The notes under the pieces: generated by a model
The model's database searches: none
Seen by the model: the letters and a program-made list of their open reading frames with translations, nothing else
What the model was told of the DNA's origin: nothing
In this document: in pieces, positions 7,375-13,607 of the stretch
How the letters are laid out: each line of letters opens with the position of its first letter
Numbering within the stretch: the stretch's first letter is position 1
Made by a program: the position numbers and the translations under genes
DNA from: Verrucomicrobiota bacterium
GTDB lineage: Bacteria; Verrucomicrobiota; Verrucomicrobiia; Chthoniobacterales; UBA10450
Assembly (NCBI GenBank): GCA_003219355.1
Contig: QHOQ01000229.1
Location: 522-18,888, forward strand
Length of the DNA stretch: 18,367 nt
Reading direction: 5' to 3'

Positions 7375-8453
7375 CGTCGTTTTACTTTTTCGAGATCGTA
7401 ATGATCGCGATCGAGGGTTTGTTGCGCCTGGTTGAGATCGAGATTGTCGTCACTCATTTTCGACCAGGGCAACTCGGCGATCGTCTCGACATAGCTCACG
7501 ATCACGGAATACTCGGGACTGGCGGGCGGGATAACATCGAGGCGCCGCAGTTCCCGATCGGCTTGGGCGAGGACTTCCTCAGGGGGTTTTGCTTCCTCGA
7601 GTCGCTTCCGCAATCGCTCGATCTGATCGGTCGCGCCAGTTTCTTCGCCGAGCTCGCGCTGGATGGCTTTCATCTGCTCGCGCAGATAGGCACGTCGCTG
7701 CGCCTCGGAAAATTGCGACTGCACGTCTTGCTGCTGAATCTGCGCGATCTCCAATTGCGCGGAAATACCCGTCTGCACAGTGGCCAACCGTTTTTCGACG
7801 TCGAGTTCCTCGAGAATCGCCTGTTTTTGCGCCGTTTCGACGTTCAGATTCGGCGCGAGGAAATCGGTCAGTTGCTCGGGATCTTCAATGCTGAGCACAG
7901 CCGCCCGCGCTTGTTCGGGCACATCCGGAGTGAGCTCGAGAAGTTTCGCGGCCGAGTCGCGCAAGTTCCGGAAAGTCGCCTCCCATTCCTTGGTGCTCGG
8001 TGGGAGTCTGGAATTGAGCAAATCAACTTCAGCCCGTAAATAGGGATGCGCCGCAACAATTTTCCGCAGCGCAAACCGGCGTAGACCTTGCACCACGATC
8101 ACCACGTGATTGTCGGATTGACGTAAAAGTTTTAAGACGATCGCCGCGGTTCCAATGGGATAGAGATCCTGCGGCTCTGGATCTTCTTTGGTTTCGTCGC
8201 GCTGCGTGAGTAAACCGATGATTTTAGTCTGAGGCAGCGTTTCATCGAGCAGCTTCATCGATGCGGCACGACCAACGGTTAATGGAAGGATAGTTCCAGG
8301 GAAAACAACAAAGCTGCGCAACGGCAGAACAGAAAGCACATCGGGAACTTGCGGCGCCAATGTCTCGGCGATGTTTCCCATTCCAATTAAATTCGTTGGA
8401 GCGGATTTCTCATCGCTGCCTGGTTGCAAAGCGCTGGTTGGTTCTTCATTCAT
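7359..8453 (-). CDS. lon: Lon protease, N-terminal substrate-recognition part (separate reading frame)
   Basis: A 364-residue frame with the Lon N-terminal (PUA-like LAN) domain, LSVLPLRSFVVFPGTILPL (about 40-58), followed by the long helical region. That region includes the typical SEAQRRAYLREQMKAIQRELGE and the approach to the ATPase, AELPWSKMSDDN and LDRDHYDLEKVKRRLI. It then ends after two out-of-pattern residues (AN) at a TGA (7359-7361). In intact Lon proteins this point continues with roughly five residues (EYLAV-like) into RKLNP and Walker A. The ATG at 8453 overlaps the hsp20 stop as ATGA, so hsp20 and lon are cotranscribed. The N-part alone would lack all ATPase and protease residues. 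The combined length, about 800 residues, is normal for Lon. Confidence 0.9.
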   Translation of the reverse strand: MNEEPTSALQPGSDEKSAPTNLIGMGNIAETLAPQVPDVLSVLPLRSFVVFPGTILPLTVGRAASMKLLDETLPQTKIIGLLTQRDETKEDPEPQDLYPIGTAAIVLKLLRQSDNHVVIVVQGLRRFALRKIVAAHPYLRAEVDLLNSRLPPSTKEWEATFRNLRDSAAKLLELTPDVPEQARAAVLSIEDPEQLTDFLAPNLNVETAQKQAILEELDVEKRLATVQTGISAQLEIAQIQQQDVQSQFSEAQRRAYLREQMKAIQRELGEETGATDQIERLRKRLEEAKPPEEVLAQADRELRRLDVIPPASPEYSVIVSYVETIAELPWSKMSDDNLDLNQAQQTLDRDHYDLEKVKRRLIAN

Positions 8454-8857
8454 GATTTTAAAGGCAGCGAAATCCAGAGGAGCCCGTTGCGCTGCTCGGC
8501 GTGCACTTTTTCAATATCCACGAATGCCGGCAGACGCACTTCCCGCTCGAACGGTCCATAATCAATCTCCATGGCGAGCAGCTGTACGGCACGACCCTCG
8601 TCATGCGTCGGCTCCGGCACGTCGCGCACCCCGCGAACGATGAGGCGTTCCGGCTCGACCGTGAGGTCGATGCGTGACCGCTCAACCCCGGCAAGATCGA
8701 CGCAAACGCGAATACATTTATCGCACCGATAGGCGTTGATCGCCGGTTGCCACGTGTGCGAGCCAAACCTCGAAAACTGCAAACGCGCCAGCTCAGAAGT
8801 CACATCATGGAGCGTGCCGTGCAGCCAGCGCAGTTTGATGCTGTGGTTTGGATCCAT
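8450..8857 (-). CDS. Hsp20/alpha-crystallin small heat shock protein
   Basis: A 135-residue ATP-independent holdase of the small heat shock protein family. It has a short N-terminal arm, then an alpha-crystallin domain from about 40 (WQPAINAYRCDKCIRVCVDLAGV) through DLTVEPERLIVRG. The conserved edge FEREVRLPAFVDIEKVHAEQRNG leads to LLWISLPL, the equivalent of the A-x-x-x-n-G-v-L motif. The I-x-I C-terminal extension is missing, since the protein stops right after LPLKS. Two Cys flank K in YRCDKCIRVC, which is unusual for the family and could be redox-sensitive. The ATG at 8857 is preferred over the adjacent GTG at 8860. The stop overlaps the lon N-part start by four bases, coupling a chaperone to a protease. 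No CIRCE-like operator was recognised. Confidence 0.9.
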   Translation of the reverse strand: MDPNHSIKLRWLHGTLHDVTSELARLQFSRFGSHTWQPAINAYRCDKCIRVCVDLAGVERSRIDLTVEPERLIVRGVRDVPEPTHDEGRAVQLLAMEIDYGPFEREVRLPAFVDIEKVHAEQRNGLLWISLPLKS

Positions 8858-8880
8858 CACAAACTAAATCTCGGCCGGCG

Positions 8881-8902
8881 CGCTCCGTTTTCAACCGGAG
8901 CG
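8881..8902 (-). terminator. Hairpin between the amidohydrolase and hsp20
   Basis: CGCTCCG (8881-8887) and CGGAGCG (8896-8902) form a perfect seven-base inverted repeat with an eight-base loop, beginning three bases after the amidohydrolase stop codon on the minus strand. No T-run follows in the minus direction; an ATTTT follows in the plus direction. It may attenuate read-through into hsp20-lon or protect the 3' end. The role is not established. Confidence 0.4.
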
Positions 8903-8905
8903 ATT

Positions 8906-10618
8906 TTAGCGAATTTTCCCGGGTCCCCACAGCGCACGGCCCGGCTTGGCACCTGTGTGTTCGCCATCTTTGATCACTTGCGCGCCGTTGACGAACACGT
9001 GCTTCACTCCAATCGCGTACTGATGCGGCTTCTCGAACGTCGCCCGATCCGAAATCGTCGCCGGGTCGAACACCACGACATCTGCGAACATTCCTTTTTT
9101 AATAAAGCCGCGATGATCGAGACCGAGATTTGAAGCGGGCAATCCGCTCAACCGGCGCACCGCTTCCTTCATCGGAATCACTTTTTCGTCCCGCACATAT
9201 TTGCCGAGCACACGCGCGAAATTTCCGTAAGCGCGCGGATGGGGATTCGATTTCAAGAAAACGCCTTCCGGCGCTTGCGAAGCTTCATCGGAGCCGAACG
9301 AGATCCACGGTTTCGACAGTTCTTTCCTAATGTTCTCTTCGGAGATGATGAAATAAATCGTGCCGATCCGCGATTCGTCTTCAGCGATCAAATCCATCGC
9401 CGTGTCGATCGGATCTTTGCCGCGCATCCTTGCGGCTTCGGCGAGCGTCTTTCCGGTAAGCGGTTTCAATTTATCCGATTTGAATCCGACAAGAAGGATA
9501 TGTCCTGGACCTCCGGCTGCCAGATACATGTTCTCCCATTCGTCCGTTGGTGTGTTGACCTGTGCTTTGATTTTCTCGCGCGTGGCCGGGTCGCGCAGTC
9601 GTTTGAACAACGCCGGATAACCGCCATCCTCAGTCCACGGCGGAAGAGAGGCATCGAGTCCGGTCCCGCCCGCGGTGTAGCTGTACATGTCGGCGGTAAT
9701 TTTCAGTCCTTCCTTCTGCGCCGCTTCGATCCGCGAAAGCAGACTGTCAATCTTCGGCCAATTCTGTTGGCCGGCGGCTTTAATGTGGTAGACCTCCGCT
9801 GGAATGCCCGCTTCGCGACTGATGCGAATCAATTCATCGAGCCCTTCGAACAAGCGATTTCCTTCGCTCCGCATGTGCGAGATATACTTGCCCTGATATT
9901 TCGCCGCGACTTTGCACAGCTCGATCAACTCATCGGTCTTGGCATAAAACGCGGGCGGATATATCAACGAGGTGCCAATCCCGAGCGCACCCGCTTCCAT
10001 TTCCTTGCGGACGAGCTGGCGCATTTGCTCGAGTTGTTCCGGCGTCGGCGGTTTATCTTCGAAGCCGATCACGTTCTCACGAATGGTGGTCGCACCGATA
10101 AACGAGGCGACGTTGCAGGAAACACCGCGGGTTTCAAGATAACGTAAATATTCCGCGAGCGTGTTCCATTTGATCTCGTATTTGATGTCGCTTTGTTCGC
10201 GCAACATGTGTTCGCGCACCCGATCGTTCACCGGTCCCATCGATTCGCCTTCGCCCATGATCTCTGTGGTCACGCCCTGCCGAATCTCACTTTGCGAGCG
10301 GCCGTCCTGAATCAGTGATTCATTTGACCATGAAAGCATGTTGATGAACCCGGGAGCGACTGCGAGTCCGCTTGCATCGACAACCGTCTTCACTTTCGCC
10401 GTTTTGAGATCGCCAATTTCAGCGATCCGATCACCGCGAATAGCGACATCGACATTTTTCGGCTCGGCGCCGGTTCCGTCGTAAACCGTGCCGCCTCTGA
10501 TGATGACATCGAAGTCGGGGGGATTTTGCGGTGACCCTGAGGTCTCCGCAGCCAGCAGAGAGGAAAGCATCGACAAAATGGTAACTGCCAAAGTGAAGAC
10601 TGGAGTTGAGCGGGACAT
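8906..10618 (-). CDS. Exported D-aminoacylase-type amidohydrolase (N-acyl-D-amino-acid deacylase family)
   Basis: A 570-residue amidohydrolase-superfamily protein. An N-terminal signal peptide (hydrophobic about 7-23, cut near LLAAE) points to export. DVIIRGGTVYDGTGAEP (37-53) and the C-terminal GMFADVVVFDP form the small beta-sandwich; the TIM barrel lies between. Family metal ligands still present are His248 (SHMRSE), His278 (YHIKAAG) and Asp444 (FGSDE). Two usual elements are absent: the HxH after beta-1 is replaced by NMLSW (93-97), and the Cys of the GNCG loop is replaced by Glu123 in MGEGESMGP. The NMLSW form looks like a consistent variant subfamily rather than decay, because flanking residues (APGFI, IRQGVTTE) are well kept. 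Canonical members remove acyl groups from N-acyl-D-amino acids; the substrate here is open. It is upstream of hsp20-lon on the same strand. Confidence 0.88.
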   Translation of the reverse strand: MSRSTPVFTLAVTILSMLSSLLAAETSGSPQNPPDFDVIIRGGTVYDGTGAEPKNVDVAIRGDRIAEIGDLKTAKVKTVVDASGLAVAPGFINMLSWSNESLIQDGRSQSEIRQGVTTEIMGEGESMGPVNDRVREHMLREQSDIKYEIKWNTLAEYLRYLETRGVSCNVASFIGATTIRENVIGFEDKPPTPEQLEQMRQLVRKEMEAGALGIGTSLIYPPAFYAKTDELIELCKVAAKYQGKYISHMRSEGNRLFEGLDELIRISREAGIPAEVYHIKAAGQQNWPKIDSLLSRIEAAQKEGLKITADMYSYTAGGTGLDASLPPWTEDGGYPALFKRLRDPATREKIKAQVNTPTDEWENMYLAAGGPGHILLVGFKSDKLKPLTGKTLAEAARMRGKDPIDTAMDLIAEDESRIGTIYFIISEENIRKELSKPWISFGSDEASQAPEGVFLKSNPHPRAYGNFARVLGKYVRDEKVIPMKEAVRRLSGLPASNLGLDHRGFIKKGMFADVVVFDPATISDRATFEKPHQYAIGVKHVFVNGAQVIKDGEHTGAKPGRALWGPGKIR

Positions 10619-10690
10619 AATTTAGGCGACGAGACTATCGAAGGACGCTGTCGCGGTCAAAAAGACTCCGCTACCGCTCCGCAGCAATCC

Positions 10691-10722
10691 GGCAACCGAA
10701 ACGGTTCGCCGACGCGATTTTT
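10691..10722 (+). terminator. Hairpin followed by T5, orphan terminator-like element
   Basis: GGC-AACCG (10691-10698), an AAA loop, and CGGTT-(C)-GCC (10702-10710) give eight pairs with one bulged C. After seven bases come TTTTT (10718-10722). It is oriented plus, but no plus-strand gene lies upstream. It could end a short transcript or a leader RNA, or be chance. Confidence 0.25.
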
Positions 10723-10835
10723 AAATGAAGGCTTGCTTTGCGCAGGCCCAAGCAGAGCCGTGCGAAGGCTGCGGCTGGAGTTATTGAGGGTGGCCAGCTT
10801 GAGCGGTGCCGCGTCACGCGTCAAGAAGCGAAATT

Positions 10836-10863
10836 CAGATTCAATGAAACAGATTCAATGAAA
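10836..10863 (+). repeat. Perfect 14-bp tandem repeat in the lipoprotein leader
   Basis: CAGATTCAATGAAA occurs at 10836-10849 and again, directly abutting, at 10850-10863. The second copy runs into the GGGGG that forms the ribosome binding region of the gene starting at 10881. The leader of the paralogue (11425-11439) has the related ATTGAATGAAAGGG only once, so this looks like a recent local duplication. Confidence 0.85.
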
Positions 10864-10880
10864 GGGGGTTATATCATTTG

Positions 10881-11159
10881 ATGAAAACAACAACAAAATG
10901 CGAAAGCAAACACCGCAAGCGAGGGCTGTTGCTGTCATTGCTTTGGGTGGGCGTCGTGGCCGCGTTTATCGCCGGTTGCGCGGAACCGCCTTACGTGACC
11001 GCATATGACAGCGCTTATTATTATCCGACGGGGAATTCCGTACGTGACTACTGGGGCTACTACCAAGCCTACCCGTATCAGGATATACCTAACGGCCCGC
11101 GTTACCGCATAATCGCCGGCCAGCACGTTTACGAACCATACTACTACGGCAGTTACTGA
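10881..11159 (+). CDS. Tyrosine-rich small lipoprotein, paralogue 1
   Basis: A 92-residue predicted lipoprotein. The basic n-region (KHRKRG) and hydrophobic core LLLSLLWVGVVAAF are followed by lipobox IAGC with the lipidated Cys at 33. The mature part, about 60 residues, is over a quarter Tyr (clusters AYYYP, WGYYQAYPY, EPYYYGSY) and contains no recognisable enzyme motif. The ATG at 10881 follows AAAGGGGG (10861-10868) by about 12 bases; a TTG at 10878 would give better spacing and add one Met-equivalent. The leader peptide and upstream bases are clearly related to the gene at 11449, so the two arose by tandem duplication. Function is unknown. Tyr-rich mature lipoproteins may associate with the envelope or be crosslinked, but that is speculation. 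Confidence 0.8.
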   Translation: MKTTTKCESKHRKRGLLLSLLWVGVVAAFIAGCAEPPYVTAYDSAYYYPTGNSVRDYWGYYQAYPYQDIPNGPRYRIIAGQHVYEPYYYGSY

Positions 11160-11448
11160 TATTGATTTGCGCCGACCCGCGTCCGCGATCAGCGGCATGG
11201 TTCCTGCCGTTTCCGGCTATTTCCCACGGCCGGAAGACGTGCCAGGCGCGATTCTTACATAGAGACTTGCTTATGAGGATCACTCATATCGCTAAGGGAG
11301 CGAGCAGGTCATAAATGGGTTGCGTGATGTTCGGACCAGATTTCTGAAGACGGTAAAGAAATTACCTTCGGCTCTCGGCCACCTGGCCGCGGACAAAGCG
11401 CAATTCAAGAGTAAGGGAAGATTAAATTGAATGAAAGGGCATCATCTC
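11160..11448. other. Intergenic region between the two Tyr-rich lipoprotein genes
   Basis: This 289-base spacer has no convincing ORF. It contains one perfect seven-base inverted repeat, TTCCGGC (11211-11217) and GCCGGAA (11229-11235), 51 bases past the first gene's stop and lacking a T-run. Near its end, the leader of the second gene (11425-11439) resembles that of the first. The length suggests the second copy has its own promoter, which I could not pinpoint. Confidence 0.5.
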
Positions 11449-11745
11449 ATGAAAACAACAATAGACATGTCTAAATACGAAAGCAGGCATCGCAAAAGAG
11501 GGCTCCTCCTCTCGTTGCTGTGTGCTGGCGCCGTAGCAATCTTCGTGAGCGCATGTACAGATACGGGTTATTACACCTATGATCGTACTTATTATCCGAC
11601 GACGTACGGCGCGTATTACACGCCGGACTACGGCTACCACGGTTATCCGTATTCTTATTACGGCTATCAACCGACTTACTCGAGTCGTTTCGTAGTCCGA
11701 GGCACTAGCCCCTACGACAGTTACTACGGGTATAACTATTACTAA
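11449..11745 (+). CDS. Tyrosine-rich small lipoprotein, paralogue 2
   Basis: A 98-residue predicted lipoprotein with nearly the same export signal as the gene at 10881. ESRHRKRGLLLSLL leads through a hydrophobic run to lipobox VSAC, with the lipidated Cys at 36. The mature part, about 63 residues, is roughly one third Tyr (GYYTYDRTYYP, GAYYTPDYGYHGYPYSYYGY, DSYYGYNYY) with interspersed Gly, Pro, Thr and Ser, and is low-complexity. I chose the ATG at 11449 by homology with paralogue 1 (both begin MKTT) and because GAAAGGG (11433-11439) lies nine bases upstream. An ATG at 11431 would add six residues and consume that site. The leader is conserved while the mature parts have diverged, so the composition rather than the exact sequence seems to matter. 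No function recognised. Confidence 0.82.
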   Translation: MKTTIDMSKYESRHRKRGLLLSLLCAGAVAIFVSACTDTGYYTYDRTYYPTTYGAYYTPDYGYHGYPYSYYGYQPTYSSRFVVRGTSPYDSYYGYNYY

Positions 11746-11761
11746 TGGCAACGGACTGTGT

Positions 11762-11795
11762 GCGCAGCGGTCGCGCACGTATGCGCCCGCTGCGC
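11762..11795. terminator. GC-rich hairpin between convergent genes, probable terminator
   Basis: GCGCAGCGG (11762-11770) is perfectly complementary to CCGCTGCGC (11787-11795). Inside, GCGC (11773-11776) pairs with GCGC (11783-11786) around ACGTAT, giving 13 pairs with a two-base bulge. A T-rich stretch TTCTTTTCT (11812-11820) lies downstream in the plus direction. It sits 17 bases after the Tyr-rich lipoprotein stop and before the end of the convergent hydrolase, where a shared terminator is expected. Confidence 0.55.
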
Positions 11796-11858
11796 CTGCC
11801 GCGTGGAGGCATTCTTTTCTCGTGCGCGCAGAAGATCAGGGTTGAACGAACAAAACTC

Positions 11859-12932
11859 TTACTGTTGATTCTGCTGCTCGGTTTCTTTGAGCAAGCTCAT
11901 TAGCTGATCCTTCCAAAGCGCGGCAAGGGTGTGACTCCCGTGACCGTGAGTTTTATCGCTCAATGGAATCACGACCGCGCGGCCTTTCGGCACGCGTTTG
12001 ATCTCGCGTTCGAGAATGCCAAGCTCGGGCGGATTGATCAAATCGTCAGCAGAATTGATTGCCAGCAACGGCGCGCGAATTTTTTCCAGGTTTGGGCTGG
12101 GATCATAATCGTGTGAGGCGTCGACCGCATAGAGTACATCGTTTGCGTCGCCGGTTTTCACGTAGTCATCGACAAATTTGTTGAGCGCCTCATCGGTTCT
12201 CGCGAGGGTCGGAGCTTCTTTTTGTCGCAACACCGGGTTGCTGCTCATGAACCAAAGCATCTCGGCAGCGGTCCGCAGGCTTGGCGGCTGGGCTGCGTAA
12301 TCGCCGTCGTGCCAATCAGGATCGTTGCGGATAGCATCAATAATCATGCGACGCCAGCCGCGATTGCGCGCCGAAATTTGCGCCGGTAAACTCGCCAGCG
12401 GCATGAGTGCGTCCATCAACTCGGGATGCAACTCGCCCCACAACCAGGTGTGCATCCCACCCATCGACGTTCCCATTACGAGCCGCGCATGGTTCACGGC
12501 TAGTCCCTCGCTGAGCAAACGATACTGCGCCTCCACCATGTCAAGGTATCCGTAACGCGGGAATTTGGCGTGCATGCCATCGCTTCCGTGCCCGATCGCA
12601 TCCGGCAGGACGATGAAGAACTTGCTCGCGTCAAGCGGCTGATCTTTCCGGAAAAGTTCGCCGGCAAACTCCGGCCGGATAAATTGCGCGCCGCTGCCCG
12701 TGGTCCCATGCATGATGAGCACCGCGTTGCGTGTCACCCCCTGCGCATCTTTCTCCGGTTTCCCCAGCGTCCGATGATGGAGACGCAACTCCGGTAACGT
12801 CTCGCCCGAAGTAAATTTGAAATTGCGAAGCGTGTAATCGCCTTCCGTCGGCGGTGGATAATCGGCGGCCGACGCGAAACCCGCGGCCAAGGTGGAGAAG
12901 AGAAGTGCGAAGATTCGGATTGCTGGGTTCAT
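11859..12932 (-). CDS. Exported MetX-like alpha/beta hydrolase
   Basis: A 357-residue alpha/beta-fold protein of the homoserine O-acetyltransferase (MetX)-like group, but with a signal peptide (MNPAIRIFALLFSTLAAG, cut near ASA-AD), so it acts outside the cytoplasm. The nucleophile elbow GTSMGG has Ser156, the acid is about Asp297 (INSADDLINPP), and the His is about 331 in THGHGSH. MHGTTGSG (74-81) forms the oxyanion loop, and PDAIGHGSD (110-118) is the conserved MetX-type turn. True MetX is cytoplasmic and has no signal peptide, so an esterase, amidase or similar hydrolase role is more likely. I chose the ATG at 12932, one base after the stop of the upstream gene; a more distal start would destroy the signal peptide. 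It is the last gene of the minus-strand run. Confidence 0.85.
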   Translation of the reverse strand: MNPAIRIFALLFSTLAAGFASAADYPPPTEGDYTLRNFKFTSGETLPELRLHHRTLGKPEKDAQGVTRNAVLIMHGTTGSGAQFIRPEFAGELFRKDQPLDASKFFIVLPDAIGHGSDGMHAKFPRYGYLDMVEAQYRLLSEGLAVNHARLVMGTSMGGMHTWLWGELHPELMDALMPLASLPAQISARNRGWRRMIIDAIRNDPDWHDGDYAAQPPSLRTAAEMLWFMSSNPVLRQKEAPTLARTDEALNKFVDDYVKTGDANDVLYAVDASHDYDPSPNLEKIRAPLLAINSADDLINPPELGILEREIKRVPKGRAVVIPLSDKTHGHGSHTLAALWKDQLMSLLKETEQQNQQ

Positions 12933-12933
12933 G

Positions 12934-13563
12934 TTAACGATTTTGTTGCCGTTCGACTTGGATTCGTTTGAGCAGTTCCGTGTGGGTTCGGTCAAGATCG
13001 TTAGCAAATTTCACGGTTGCTTGTAGAGCTTCGGGATACGTCTCGAAGCGTTTTCGCAATTTCCTGGTGGCCGGATCGTAAAAGAAGGAAATGTCCTGGT
13101 CGAGATTCGGCACGATCAGTTCGTCGCTTAATTTTTGATAACGCGCCATCCGGCTCAGTCCCCAGCGAATAACCGATTCGTCGTTGCGCAGCGCGGTAAG
13201 CGTCTCCAAGTCGAGCAGTTGGATGCCCCCGGCTTGCAGCATCGTGGCGAAGTCACCCGGGCTATAGTCCGTGATAAAAACAAACGGATGCAGCGGCGGC
13301 ATCCCGCCGGCGTCGAGCGCACGCCGAAACTCCGCGGCTTCTCGTTCTTCTCTGGTGCGGTTAAATTTTCCGCTCTCGATTCCCTCGCGTAGCGTCTGCT
13401 CAATCGACGCTAGGATTCGGTCGCGGCGTTCTGCATCCTGCTGGTGCTGCTGATAGTTGCTCAGCCAGAAGGCTGCGTAAACGCCGACGAATACCAGGAG
13501 CAGTTCTGCCACCCAACGGCCGATGCGTGCCAGGCGCGAACTTGTTTGAGGCGTGTTACTCAT
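12934..13563 (-). CDS. Single-TM protein, DUF6090-like layout, function unknown
   Basis: A 209-residue protein with one N-terminal TM segment (about 18-35, VAELLLVFVGVYAAFWL) followed by SNYQQHQQDAERRDRIL and a mainly helical C-terminal part. An 'ELLLVxxGVxxAxxxxNxxQ' start followed by a charged helix is the layout of DUF6090-type proteins, whose role is unknown. I see no catalytic motif. The stop is one base before the ATG of the MetX-like hydrolase (TAACATG), so the two are almost certainly translated from one mRNA, and the protein may be a membrane partner of that exported enzyme. The ATG at 13563 has no obvious ribosome binding site. The gene follows the M28 peptidase by 44 bases. Confidence 0.75.
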   Translation of the reverse strand: MSNTPQTSSRLARIGRWVAELLLVFVGVYAAFWLSNYQQHQQDAERRDRILASIEQTLREGIESGKFNRTREEREAAEFRRALDAGGMPPLHPFVFITDYSPGDFATMLQAGGIQLLDLETLTALRNDESVIRWGLSRMARYQKLSDELIVPNLDQDISFFYDPATRKLRKRFETYPEALQATVKFANDLDRTHTELLKRIQVERQQNR

Positions 13564-13607
13564 TGTTCAATTTGCCGGGCGCAAATGCCGTTTAGGAAGT
13601 GTAACTA

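Larger units (their letters stand above)
10619..10880. other. Intergenic region between divergent genes
   Basis: This 262-base gap must hold the start signals for the amidohydrolase (-) and the first Tyr-rich lipoprotein (+). I see no convincing ORF. It contains a short hairpin with a downstream T-run (10691-10722) and, next to the lipoprotein start, a 14-bp tandem repeat (10836-10863). I could not assign -35/-10 boxes with confidence. Confidence 0.5.

Noticed and set aside
7359..7390. Programmed -1 frameshift as the explanation for the split lon
   Set aside because: The phase change is -1, but no proper X-XXY-YYZ slippery heptamer sits in frame here. A fused product would still lack the residues that normally precede RKLNP.
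7185..8039. 284-codon plus-strand open frame across the lon break
   Set aside because: It is the complement of conserved Lon N-domain and Walker A coding sequence, with no family features. It does not explain the lon disruption.
9239..10147. 302-codon plus-strand open frame inside the amidohydrolase
   Set aside because: It is antisense to a well-conserved enzyme; the translation is Arg/Phe-rich with no recognisable family.
10836..10863. Tandem repeat as the start of a CRISPR array
   Set aside because: There are only two abutting 14-bp units, no spacers and no cas genes.
11859..12932. Calling the MetX-like protein a homoserine O-acetyltransferase
   Set aside because: It has a signal peptide and no neighbouring methionine genes. 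The fold and triad alone do not support acetyltransferase function.
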